Source: Pollenia angustigena (lineage: Eukaryota; Arthropoda; Insecta; Diptera; Polleniidae). From it: a stretch of 64,000 nt of DNA. The DNA lies in assembly GCA_930367215.1 (NCBI GenBank), contig OV884056.1, positions 54,498,308 through 54,562,307 of the forward strand. The letters run 5' to 3'. A model generated the notes under the pieces. The model made no database searches. It was not told the DNA's origin and worked only from the letters and a program-made list of their open reading frames with translations. This document shows, piece after piece, positions 11,050-22,193 of the stretch. Position numbers and translations under genes: made by a program. Every line of letters begins with the position of its first letter. The stretch's first letter is position 1.

Positions 11050-11975
11050 ATTTTTATTAACATACCTCTAGCCCTGACCAGAATTACCAAAAATTGCATT
11101 ATTGTTAATTTGCCAACAAAAGAGAAATCTGTTATTCCTTTTTATTTTGTATTCCCCCAACACAATAGTGATGGGTGAACACTAAAAATTATAAGTACAG
11201 TGCACTCGCGATAAGATGAACTAATTAAAACACAGCGAGTTCACTTTTGCAAGATTGTTCATATTTGCGAATGGCATCTAATCTCCCTTCAAAAATGTTA
11301 TATACATTTTTAAAAAGAAAAACAAACTTAAAGTTATGCGAAAAAGTCTGTGATTTTCTTTCGCTTAATCAGTTTAAAAACGCCCCGCTCTCTTCAAAAT
11401 CTCCAGATATTTGCCGTGTCCGCTAACAGTGATCTTTTTGTATCTCATTTTCAAAAACCATCGATGCATGCATTTTCCATTTTTTGGGTATTCGGAAGAC
11501 CGCACAAGTCAAATAAACGTATTATAAGAACTTAAAAAAAAAATCTTATGATAAACCTACGTCAAGATAACTTTGGCACGACGATTTGCCTTTATAAAAT
11601 GTTTTCGTGATGACATCTTTTGAATAAAAGAAGAAGAAACCCAAAGCAAACGATGAAAACATCTTTTATATAAATTGTTACATATGAAAAATTCAATTCT
11701 TTGAATAGGTTATTGAATATTTAAATAAGAATTTAAGGAAATTTGTTCCGATCTTTAAGATATGAAACGGAATTATTTAAACAAAATTAATTACCTATAA
11801 AAAGAGAAAAATACCTATGTATAAACAAAATTAATTAAAAAATAGGGTATACAAATAAAATAAAAAAGAGGGTAAATTAAAAGGCGTAAATATGTATAAA
11901 ATATATGTAGGTATATAAAAAAAACCGTTCAATTTCTTTTTAGATTAAAAAAAAATTTTAAAAACAAAAAAAAAA
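11050..11975. other. AT-rich stretch with nothing recognised
   Basis: About 930 bp with scattered A-runs and several ATTAATT-like words, but no gene-like frame, inverted repeat pair or RNA signal that I can support. Confidence 0.45.
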
Positions 11976-12157
11976 CAAGTTAGAGTGCTATATTCGGCTG
12001 TGCCGAATCTTTGATACCCTCCACCGACAGTTCGAATGTTTAAGGAGTAATATCTGTATGATGTTATTATTATATTAAACTGTGACGATTTGTTATCATT
12101 TATGGTTTTAGGCGACTAAACTGTTTTGCGGTAGTAGGGTTTATATGGGGCCTAGGG

Positions 12158-12622
12158 TACTGTGACGTCCCAAATTTTGTTACGCTAGCGTTATTTTTTA
12201 CGGTTTTAGGCGTACTAAACTCTTTTCCGGGAGTAGTGTTTATATGGGGCTTAGGGTAAATTATGGACGGATTTTCAAGAAATTTAATAGCGCGATTTTC
12301 AGTCAAATAAAACAAATTTTTGCAAAATCTTATCTCATTCCGTGCCGTGTTCCAGCATTTATGTTATTTTTTGTAACAAAATTATAAAGTACTGTGACGT
12401 CCCAAATTTTGTTACGCTAGCGTTATTTTTTACGGTTTTAGGCGTACTAAACTCTTTTCCGGGAGTAGTGTTTATATGGGGCTTAGGGTAAATTATGGAC
12501 GGATTTTCAAGAAATTTAATAGCGCGATTTTCAGTCAAATAAAACAAATTTTTGCAAAATCTTATCTCATTCCGTGCCGTGTTCCAGCATTTATGTTATT
12601 TTTTGTAACAAAATTATAAATT
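12158..12622. repeat. 232-bp tandem duplication inside the HINE
   Basis: A segment starting TACTGTGACGTCCCAAATTT appears at 12158 and again 232 bp later, apparently identical throughout, ending ATGTTATTTTTTGTAACAAA then ATTATAAA. It contains one ~153-bp central repeat unit plus flanking DNA. The identity points to a recent duplication. The frames it carries are by-products of the repeat. Confidence 0.85.
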
Positions 12623-12833
12623 TTTTTAGGTGGTGGTTCCACATTTTGATTCATAGCTCTGGTCCTACTGAACCGATTTTGCTTAGGATAACTACAAGCA
12701 ATTTGGAACCAAGTTTGTTCATTTCTTTTGAGTTGTTCGAAAGTGAGCGTGTTTTCAACAGACGGACAGACAGACAGACGGACATGGCTAAATCGACTTA
12801 GAATTACTCAAGGACCCAGAATATATATACTTT

Positions 12834-13258
12834 CCCAATAAAAAATGGAGCTTCCAACGAAGCAGGTTTGTAAGGGAGAAACATAAGGGTTTCGATTACC
12901 ATTGCGCTTACGGAAGACATGAATTGTATATGGTGAGTTCCCACTTTGAAGCAATACATTTTTGACACATAAAGCGCATTATTCAGCGCACATAAATATT
13001 GTTGGATGTAACGAACACATTTACACACTGAATGTTTTAATACAGTTATTTTTTAGTATTCTCCCTCACAAACCTGCTTCGTAGTAAGGGAATGCCGTAG
13101 CACTTGAAATGTTATTTTTTTTTTTATTAAAGTTGTTGAGAGTTCTTTTACTTACTTTACTGCATTTCTGTATGTCTCATTGCGTAGCACATAATTGTGC
13201 GCTAATTTTTTTAAATGTACCTTTAGTGCTTCGCAAAATGATAAAATTTTTTATTGGG
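12834..13258. mobile_element. MITE family B inserted in the HINE
   Basis: The ends are CCCAATAAAAAAT and ATTTTTTATTGGG. Comparison with the uninterrupted HINE copy at 33.24 kb shows that ATACTTTATGGGG was split, with about TT duplicated. Inside is a second inverted pair, ACGAAGCAGGTTTGTAAGGG and CCCTCACAAACCTGCTTCGT, about 227 bp apart. Another copy of family B is at 23585-24328. Confidence 0.8.
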
Positions 13259-13359
13259 TTATGGGGTGTGAGATGAATAATAAAAAAGTTTAACACGGAA
13301 TGACAAACCTAATATACCCTCTTCACAACTAATTGTGGTGGAGGGTATAAAAATGTAAT

Positions 13360-13434
13360 GAGTGGGACTCGAACCCTCAAGCTAACAGAAAGTTGTCAAA
13401 GCCAGACCAGCTAGACCATTCGGCCATCGAACCA
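13360..13434 (-). ncRNA. tRNA-like sequence (tRNA-derived relic or SINE head)
   Basis: On the minus strand the sequence reads TGGCCGAATGGTCTAGC, close to a Pol III A box, and about 45 bp later GGGTTCGAGTCCC, a good B box and T-loop. The T stem has three G-C pairs and one mismatch. The acceptor arms do not pair and I cannot fold a sound anticodon arm, so I do not call a functional tRNA. It abuts the end of the HINE. Confidence 0.5.
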
Positions 13435-13489
13435 CAGAAACAACTGTTGTTGATATGATCACTTGATATTAATAACACTACGTGACAAA

Positions 13490-14225
13490 ATTTCAACAAA
13501 GTCGTGACCAAATGAATCTGACAGCTAACCATTATGTAAAATTTTCCGCTGAATCCGAATATGAAGTCAGAATTGTCAAAAGTAAAACAGTTTTTGAGAT
13601 ATTCCAAAATAACCCGTTATTTGTGTTTTTAAAAAAGATGATGTGACTGAAATGCAAATATCTTCAAAAATTTTTAACGGGGTATGTAATTCCTTCTTTC
13701 TAGTGAAAGGTTATAAAATTTCAAGTTATTTTTTTTAACCAATGATTTAAAAATCCGAATGTTTTATTGCATGCGACATTGGATTATTCTAATATGAAAA
13801 TTTTGCGCCCAACAATACATAGATTGTTACAAAAATGACAAAGCTACAGAAGATTTAGTAAATTAACCCACATAGAAATGCAATACTTTTAAGCAATTTT
13901 TAATATTTATTGTAACTAAAAGTTTAGCTTTGTATATTGATTTGTTGTGGGTTAGTTCAATTAATCTTCTGTAACTTTGCCATTTGTGCAGCGATCCGGA
14001 TCCTATTTGGCACAAAATGTTCGTATTGAAATAGGCTAAAATTTTATTTTTTGGATATTTGCATTTCAGTCACAGCATCTTTTTTAAAAACACAAATAAC
14101 GGTTATTTTGGAATATCTCAAAAACTGTTCTACTTTTGAAAATTCTGACTTCATATTCAGATTCAGCGGAAAAAGATTAGGTGTCAAATTCATTTGGTCA
14201 AAAAATTGTCACGTAGTCGTAAAAT
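13490..14225. mobile_element. Long foldback sequence
   Basis: The left arm 13498-13663 (CGTGACCAAATGAATCTGAC, GAATATGAAGTCAGAATT, TTTTGAGATATTCCAAAATA, GATGTGACTGAAATGCAAAT) is repeated inverted at 14054-14212. The central part is also inverted: 13835-13875 against 13945-13985 (ACAGAAGATT...AACCCACA). The whole is about 735 bp and almost fully self-complementary with drift. No open frame and no clear target duplication. Confidence 0.7.
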
Positions 14226-14559
14226 TAGAAGATAAGGGCATTTCTAATATTCCCTGAATATTCTATTTTTTTTATATGAAGATAACCCTGCATGTTTATG
14301 CGATTTTTAGGCATTGTTACCATCTTGGCAATTTTGCAGCGCTTGACATTATTTTAAGGATTTTTATAAAAAGTTTCTGGCTTTCTTTAGAATTATTTTA
14401 AAAATCGAAGAATAGTTTTATTGATGTAACTTAAGTTTTTTATATATTGCAATAAATTTTGACTAAAAATAGTTGTACTCAAAATGAAGTTTCGAATGAA
14501 AATGGATAATTCTTATTTTAAGATATATCTTACCAGTCTAGTAAAACAATTCAATATTA

Positions 14560-15207
14560 TGGTGTTTTCTTTTCTGACAACAATGTTCCATATATGCTAC
14601 CATTGGTGCGCGTTTTTGTTCCATTCTAAAAATATATGCAAAAATGTGAGAAGTTGTCGTTTTCCTTTCTAAACATGTTGCAGCAATAAATGACAAATTG
14701 TTTTCCATTTCTTACCCGCAGTTATAACTGAGTGTGAGATAATACCCTTTTTTGCATCTACGTAAAATACTGTTTAATGCAAGCAAGTATTTTTTTTTCT
14801 TGTGTTTGCGGACAATTTGCGTTATATTGTGATTTTTAGTTATATTGTGATGGATATAAAAACTTTTTGTTTTTCGTTTGTTTTACTTTTATTATATTTT
14901 TTTGTCGCAAAATTTTTAACAACAACTGACATTTATTATTGAAAATCAGTGCTGTTAACGCTTATTGGAATTGTAAGAAAATTTAATGTTGAAAATTGCT
15001 ACAAGCGTGGTGAATATCGCTTTTAGTACAAACTTTGCATTCAATATTTAACACGCTAAATACACATTAGTGTTGAGTGTAAAACGTAGCTATTATTTTG
15101 TTCCATTGTAATTTAGAAAAATGTATCACTTTGTAAGGGTTCGTGTAACCTAATAAATATATTACACAACTATAATGCATCATTATTTTTTAGAAAAGAA
15201 AACACTA
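14560..15207 (-). mobile_element. TTA-flanked MITE, family C, copy 2
   Basis: Inverted copy of the element at 8528-9156, 648 bp, flanked by TTA at 14557-14559 and 15208-15210. Ends are TGGTGTTTTCTTTTCTGACA and AGAAAAGAAAACACTA. It contains a short internal duplication (ATTGTGATTTTTAGTTATATTGTGAT) absent from copy 1. Confidence 0.85.
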
Positions 15208-15210
15208 TTA

Positions 15211-16037
15211 GTCTGAGTTCATATGGCTCATGTCTTATTGACAAGATTGCTAATTTATAGGCGAGAGGGACGAGGGGAAAAGAAACGAGTACACAGATGC
15301 ATGTACTGTCTTTACGTTTTGCTTTCTTATTCGTTGTTTAATTTTGTTTTTGTTTTCAATATCAAACAAAACAAAATAAAAAACATGGCGTCAACATGAC
15401 ATGAATCATTTGAACGCCAATTCATGTTCAAAGAAGAAAAAGGAAGAATCTTGTCAATAAGACATGAGCCGTATAAACACAGACTTAGTAGTTTTCCGGT
15501 TCAACGAATCAGTACTTTGTCAGGCCTGTTCGTTAAACTGAAAAGTTCGTTATATGCCATACATATGTCTAGTACCCATGTTACGAATAAATAAATAAGT
15601 AAAACTGCATAATTTGTCGTTTATTTTGAAATATATTTAAAAAACTAAAAAAGGTACAATTCATTACACTGGTAGTAGCATAAAACATAAAATAATTTTA
15701 ATGAAAAATATATTCAAATTCTTTTTCAATTTCCTTGAAAATGTTACATTAAAAATTTGAAAAGTAATGTTTGTTTTTTTTTTTTTTGGAAAAAAAAATT
15801 TGTTTTGTGGCATCTTTCTAAAGTTCTCTTAAAAGCAATAAAGTTGACAAATTAACCTTATTTTGTTGAGCCCTTTAAATACAAATTTTGAAGCTTTTGA
15901 TAGCAATTACATACATATGTGTTTAATTTGTTGCTCCAAATGGTTTTCATGATCTAAAGAATATGCGTAACTGATCATAATCAAACAAAAATGCTACAGA
16001 AAGAAAACCTAAAATATCGGTACTTTTTGCTACTCAC
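15211..16037. other. AT-rich stretch before the tandem array
   Basis: The stretch 15215-15485 holds an imperfect inverted pair: CATATGGCTCATGTCTTATT GACAAGATT near 15220 and AATCTTGTCAATAAGACATG AGCC near 15450, probably a decayed MITE about 260 bp long. The remainder is featureless AT-rich DNA. Confidence 0.5.
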
Positions 16038-16508
16038 TTTACTGTAAACGCCTTAACTAATTTACTGCTGTATTGAAATTTATTCAAATATTTTTTACTT
16101 TCTAATTATCGGTCAATAATTTTATTGTAGTGCTGACGTCCGTTTTTATGAAGATAAATTAATAATATATAGATATTATATAGAGCCCATTCCTAATTCG
16201 GCAAAGCCTCTAACTTGTTATTATTATATATCTGAATTAAATTTAAAAACATTTTCTTGTTTACAAATTAAGCACAGGTGTTTCTATTTAACCTATTTTC
16301 GCCACACCACGTAAACAGACAATTTAATAACGAAATAAGATTCTAAGTAACTGGCAGAAAAAACATTGCAACAACAAAAAAAAAAAAGAATAAGACTGCT
16401 GGTGATTATAAACACGAGTCTGCAAAAAATGTGTTAAATCAACAACAGCAGAGCAAACATTCAAAAACACGCGCAAATTATGGCACGTACATACGGTGGC
16501 AGGATATT

Positions 16509-16541
<33 letters not shown>

Positions 16542-17145
16542 ATCGAAGCAGATATAGATATTGTGGTAAAATTTGTTCCATCTTAGCGTTATATGGCCAG
16601 AAAAAATGTCATGCAATTTGGTGACATACGATCCACAATTTAACTTAGATCCCATATTAAGCAGCCTTCTGAAATTTACTGTAAACGCTTTAACTTATTT
16701 ACTGCTGTATTGAAATTTATTCAAATTTTTGTTACTTTCTAATTATCGGTCAATAATTTTATTGTAGTGCTGACGTCCGTTTTTATGAAGATAAATTAAT
16801 AATATATATATATTATATAGAGCCCATTCCTAATTCGGCAAAGCCTCTAACTTGTTATTATTATATATCTGAATTAAATTTAAAAACATTTTCTTGTTTA
16901 CAAATTAAGCACAGGTGTTTCTATTTAACCTATTTTCGCCACACCACGTAAACAGACAATTTAATAACGAAATAAGATTCTAAGTAACTGGCAGAAAAAA
17001 CATTGCAACAACAAAAAAAAAAAAGAATAAGACTGCTGGTGATTATAAACACGAGTCTGCAAAAAATGTGTTAAATCAACAACAGCAGAGCAAACATTCA
17101 AAAACACGCGCAAATTATGGCACGTACATACGGTGGCAGGATATT

Positions 17146-17200
<55 letters not shown>

Positions 17201-17803
17201 CGAAGCAGATATAGATATTGTGGTAAAATTTGTTCCATCTTAGCGTTATATGGCCAGAAAAAATGTCATGCAATTTGGTGACATACGATCCACAATTTAA
17301 CTTAGATCCCATATTAAGCAGCCTTCTGAAATTTACTGTAAACGCTTTAACTTATTTACTGCTGTATTGAAATTTATTCAAATTTTTGTTACTTTCTAAT
17401 TATCGGTCAATAATTTTATTGTAGTGCTGACGTCCGTTTTTATGAAGATAAATTAATAATATATAGATATTATATAGAGCCCATTCCTAATTCGGCAAAG
17501 CCTCTAACTTGTTATTATTATATATCTGAATTAAATTTAAAAACATTTTCTTGTTTACAAATTAAGCACAGGTGTTTCTATTTAACCTATTTTCGCCACA
17601 CCACGTAAACAGACAATTTAATAACGAAATAAGATTCTAAGTAACTGGCAGAAAAAACGTTGCAACAACAAAAAAAAAAAAAGAATAAGACTGCTGGTGA
17701 TTATAAACACGAGTCTGCAAAAAATGTGTTAAATCAACAACAGCAGAGCAAACATTCAAAAACACGCGCAAATTATGGCACGTACATACGGTGGCAGGAT
17801 ATT

Positions 17804-17858
<55 letters not shown>

Positions 17859-18461
17859 CGAAGCAGATATAGATATTGTGGTAAAATTTGTTCCATCTTA
17901 GCGTTATATGGCCAGAAAAAATGTCATGCAATTTGGTGACATACGATCCACAATTTAACTTAGATCCCATATTAAGCAGCCTTCTGAAATTTACTGTAAA
18001 CGCTTTAACTTATTTACTGCTGTATTGAAATTTATTCAAATTTTTGTTACTTTCTAATTATCGGTCAATAATTTTATTGTAGTGCTGACGTCCGTTTTTA
18101 TGAAGATAAATTAATAATATATAGATATCATATAGAGCCCATTCCTAATTCGGCTAAGCCTCTAACTTGTTATTATTATATATCTGAATTAAATTTAAAA
18201 ACATTTTCTTGTTTACAAATTAAGCACAGGTGTTTCTATTTAACCTATTTTCGCCACACCACGTAAACAGACAATTTAATAACGAAATAAGATTCTAAGT
18301 AACTGGCAGAAAAAACATTGCAACAACAAAAAAAAAAAAAGAATAAGACTGCTGGTGATTATAAACACGAGTCTGCAAAAAATGTGTTAAATCAACAACA
18401 GCAGAGCAAACATTCAAAAACACGCGCAAATTATGGCACGTACATACGGTGGCAGGATATT

Positions 18462-18512
<51 letters not shown>

Positions 18513-19115
18513 CGAAGCAGATATAGATATTGTGGTAAAATTTGTTCCATCTTAGCGTTATATGGCCAGAAAAAATGTCATGCAATTTGGTGACATACGA
18601 TCCACAATTTAACTTAGATCCCATATTAAGCAGCCTTCTGAAATTTACTGTAAACGCTTTAACTTATTTACTGCTGTATTGAAATTTATTCAAATTTTTG
18701 TTACTTTCTAATTATCGGTCAATAATTTTATTGTAGTGCTGACGTCCGTTTTTATGAAGATAAATTAATAATATATAGATATTATATAGAGCCCATTCCT
18801 AATTCGGCAAAGCCTCTAACTTGTTATTATTATATATCTGAATTAAATTTAAAAACATTTTCTTGTTTACAAATTAAGCACAGGTGTTTCTATTTAACCT
18901 ATTTTCGCCACACCACGTAAACAGACAATTTAATAACGAAATAAGATTCTAAGTAACTGGCAGAAAAAACGTTGCAACAACAAAAAAAAAAAAAGAATAA
19001 GACTGCTGGTGATTATAAACACGAGTCTGCAAAAAATGTGTTAAATCAACAACAGCAGAGCAAACATTCAAAAACACGCGCAAATTATGGCACGTACATA
19101 CGGTGGCAGGATATT

Positions 19116-19166
<51 letters not shown>

Positions 19167-20330
19167 CGAAGCAGATATAGATATTGTGGTAAAATTTGTT
19201 CCATCTTAGCGTTATATGGCCAGAAAAAATGTCATGCAATTTGGTGACATACGATCCACAATTTAACTTAGATCCCATATTAAGCAGCCTTCTGAAATTT
19301 ACTGTAAACGCTTTAACTTATTTACTGCTGTATTGAAATTTATTCAAATTTTTGTTACTTTCTAATTATCGGTCAATAATTTTATTGTAGTGCTGACGTC
19401 CGTTTTTATGAAGATAAATTAATAATATATAGATATCATATAGAGCCCATTCCTAATTCGGCTAAGCCTCTAACTTGTTATTATTATATATCTGAATTAA
19501 ATTTAAAAACATTTTCTTGTTTACAAATTAAGCACAGGTGTTTCTATTTAACCTATTTTCGCCACACCACGTAAACAGACAATTTAATAACGAAATAAGA
19601 TTCTAAGTAACTGGCAGAAAAAACATTGCAACAACAAAAAAAAAAAGAATAAGACTGCTGGTGATTATAAACACGAGTCGGCAAAAAATGTGTTAAATCA
19701 ACAACAGCAGAGCAAACATTCAAAAAACACGCGCAAATTATGGCACGTACATACGGTGGCAGGATATTTATTTTATATATATATATAATCGAAGCAGATA
19801 TATGTAGATATTGTGGTAAAATTTGTTCCATCTTAGCGTTATATGGCCAGAAAAAATGTCATGCAATTTGGTGACATACGGTCCACAATTTAACTTAGAT
19901 CCCATATTAAGCAGCCTTCTGAAATTTACTGTAAACGCTTTAACTTATTTACTGCTGTATTGAAATTTATTCAAATTTTTGTTACTTTCTAATTATCGGT
20001 CAATAGTTTTATTGTAGTGCTGACGTCCGTTTTTATTAAGATAAATTAATAATATATAGATATCATATAGAGCCCATTCCTAATTCGGCACAGCCTCTAA
20101 CTTATTATTATATATCTGAATTAAATTTAAAAACATTTTCTTGTTTTCAAATTAAGCACAGGTGTTTCTGTTTAACCTATTTTCGCCACACCAAGTAAAC
20201 TGATAATTTAATAACGAAATTAGATTCTAAGTAACTCGCAGAAAAAACATTGCAACAACAAAAAAAAAAAAGAATAAGACTGCTGGTGATTATAAACACG
20301 AGTCGGCAAAAAATGTGTTAAATCAACAAA
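16038..20330. repeat. Tandem array, ~6.6 copies of a ~0.65-kb unit
   Basis: Units start with TTTACTGTAAACG at 16038, 16675, 17332, 17990, 18644, 19298 and 19925 (periods 637, 657, 658, 654, 654, 627). Length differences come mainly from an internal (TA)n tract near the unit's end. Copies are almost identical. Each contains CTAATTCGGCAAAGCCTCTA ACTTGTTATTA, which resembles the terminal hairpin of the HINE family. The last copy is cut off at about 20330. The 65-91-codon frames in each unit come from the TA tract (repeated Tyr-Ile) and are not genes. Confidence 0.95.
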
Positions 20331-20489
20331 GTGGGTGGTAGAGCTGCAAAACAATCGAAAATTTAATTGAAAAATTAAAAACAAAACTGTACTTTGGACT
20401 TCGAAAAGAATTTTTGACAAAATGTACGAAAAAACAGAAGTAAGGAAGAGCATTCAAATCAATTCAAATAGATTGTGACATAAATGTAT

Positions 20490-20700
20490 AATAACCTGGC
20501 CCCCATCATATATGGGGTCTTCGGAAAATCCATTTCAATGGACAGACGGACATGGTTAAATCAAGTTCTCTCCTCATAAGGACTCAGAATACATATAATT
20601 TATAGGGTCTTAGATCAATATTGTAGAAATTACAAACGGAATGAAAAACTTATATATACTCTTTTCCACCTGAGGTAAAGGGTATAAATATCAAATCGGT
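20490..20700 (-). mobile_element. Helitron-like (mini-me) core fragment
   Basis: Reading on the minus strand it has TACCCTTTACCTCAGGTGGA, TTCATTCCGTTTGTAATTTC, a degenerate TATATGTATTCTGAGTCC core and GTCCGTCTGTCCATTGAAAT. It is followed at 20690-20820 by interior sequence shared with the composite at 6127-7435 (CATATGTCCTATGGATATAA). Confidence 0.65.
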
Positions 20701-20865
20701 TAGACAATGGGTAATTTATGAATAAAAACCTAAATTTTTGGGCTGCCATATGTCCTATGGATATAACTTATATACCAAAATATCGGAAATTTTTATGAGT
20801 TATAACCGAAATACTGGGGTCTAATCACCGCAGTAGGGCAATGTAAAGTAAAATTTTTTTTAAGC

Positions 20866-21480
20866 TTCAGCAACATGATGCTAAGAAAATTTTGTTAAAT
20901 ATTTAAACTACAGTTGATTGTCCTTAAAAATGTTACCTTTTAATTTTTCACACTTTTCTTTCATTCATTAACGGCGTTTAAATTAAAAAAAAAAAAAAAA
21001 AATGTATTCCCAGTTTTTTTTTTTTTTTTTTATTTAATTAAAAATTTTCCTGTTTTTTGTTTTTTTCTCGTAATTCTCTTGATTGGCTTTATTTCTTTAA
21101 AATATTTTTATTATTTCTTTTTATTTAAACCGTTTTTCTTTTATGTTGTTTTTTTGTTTTTAATGTTAAATGTCAGATTTGCTGGAATTAACACTTCAAT
21201 TGCATTTAGACAAACATAAATAAAAAGTTTATTTTAAAATTTGAACACCGTTAAGACATGATTTCTTTTAAATTAAAACATACGAAAGATTTCAAGTTGA
21301 AGTTAAATTAAAATTGGTAAAAAGATCATACGTATATTTTTTCTTCTTGTTAAGTGTGTTTTAAAAAAAATTTTAATTAATGAAATGTTCATTAATTTTT
21401 AAACATTTCTTTTAATTAATTGTTAAGGTTTGAGATAAGTTTTAAGAATACATAATAAAAAGTTGAATAAAATCAGAATT
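20866..21480. other. AT-rich stretch with a AGCAACATGATGCT motif
   Basis: One palindrome-family motif lies at 20869-20882. Two homopolymer blocks, poly(A) at about 20986-21001 and poly(T) at about 21014-21030, follow. Nothing else is recognised. Confidence 0.45.
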
Positions 21481-21481
21481 A

Positions 21482-21638
21482 GGCCCGTTTTCCCAACTTA
21501 CCGACAGCTACAAGGAGAAAAAGTAAATTAATGTTCATCCTACCTGGTAGGTTTAAGTATAGTTGTAAGAATGGAACACTTTTTATACGGCCGATTAAAT
21601 CCTACCTTTAGCTATCGGTTAGTTGTGAAAACGGGCCT
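21482..21638. mobile_element. TTA-flanked MITE, 157 bp
   Basis: The ends GGCCCGTTTTCCCAACTTAC and GTTAGTTGTGAAAACGGGCC extend as an imperfect inverted repeat of about 28 bp (CCGAYAGCTA). TTA duplications lie at 21479-21481 and 21639-21641. PIF/Harbinger-like by target site. Confidence 0.8.
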
Positions 21639-21699
21639 TAGATAATTTTAAAAGTTAAAAAAAACGCAACAACCAAGCTTGTAAACATTTTGTTAAATT

Positions 21700-22193
21700 T
21701 CTTAGCAACATGTTGCTAATGCTTAATTTATACTGTAAACATGATTAAAATAAATTCTAGTGTACATAATCTTTTTTCACCAATCTAAAATATTTAAAAA
21801 TTTAAATCTGATATTAAAATTTAAATGTTGTTTTAAAATTTTAAATAAATTTTGATATAATGCTTTTAAACTTTAATACATATATACTATACCAATTTGC
21901 TTAGCAGCATATTGCAAAGCCAAATGAAAGAGAAAAATGTTTTAATTTCTCAAAGAAAAATCGGCAAAAATAAGCTTGATAACTTTGTTGAATTCCTTAT
22001 CATAGCAACATGTCTATTGCTAAGTTTATGTTGTTTAAATGAAAAATAAATTCTTGTATAGATTATTTTATACATATTTAGCAGTCTTAAGTATTCAAAA
22101 GTATTTTGAAATTTTTAAATAAATTTAGAAAAAAAATTATGTGTTTAACTTTAAATTTATGTTTTATGTTTATATTTTTAATGTTACATGTAA
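21700..22193. repeat. Cluster of AGCAACATGTTGCT-type motifs
   Basis: Motifs lie at 21704-21717 (AGCAACATGTTGCT), 21903-21916 (AGCAGCATATTGCA) and about 22003 (AGCAACATGTCTATTGCT), each preceded by a T-rich word and followed by an AT-rich tail. The surroundings look like weakly conserved repeat units rather than coding DNA. Confidence 0.5.

Larger units (their letters stand above)
11976..13348 (-). mobile_element. Full-length HINE (Helitron-like, mini-me/DINE-1 type) with nested MITE
   Basis: It runs from ACAAGTTAGAGTGCTATATT with the hairpin ATTCGGCTGTGCCGAAT to CTTCACAACTAATTGTGGTG plus GAGGGTATA. Inside, in order, lie central repeat units (12100-12622), the microsatellite GACGGACAGACAGACAGACG, and the core GGACCCAGAATATATATACT. 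The MITE at 12834-13258 splits the element just beyond the core. A second copy in the opposite orientation is at 33176-34096. This type moves by rolling-circle replication using a helicase from an autonomous partner; none is encoded here. Confidence 0.8.

Noticed and set aside
13360..13434. Functional tRNA gene
   Set aside because: The A and B boxes are fair, but acceptor arms do not pair and there is no sound anticodon stem.
17660..19247. Repeated 65-91-codon open frames in the tandem array
   Set aside because: They exist only because the (TA)n tract reads as alternating Tyr-Ile, and the upstream part is a poly(A)-containing repeat. No start or codon signal supports a gene.
16038..20330. 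CRISPR-like array
   Set aside because: Units are ~650 bp, adjacent and near-identical with no spacers, and the genome is eukaryotic.
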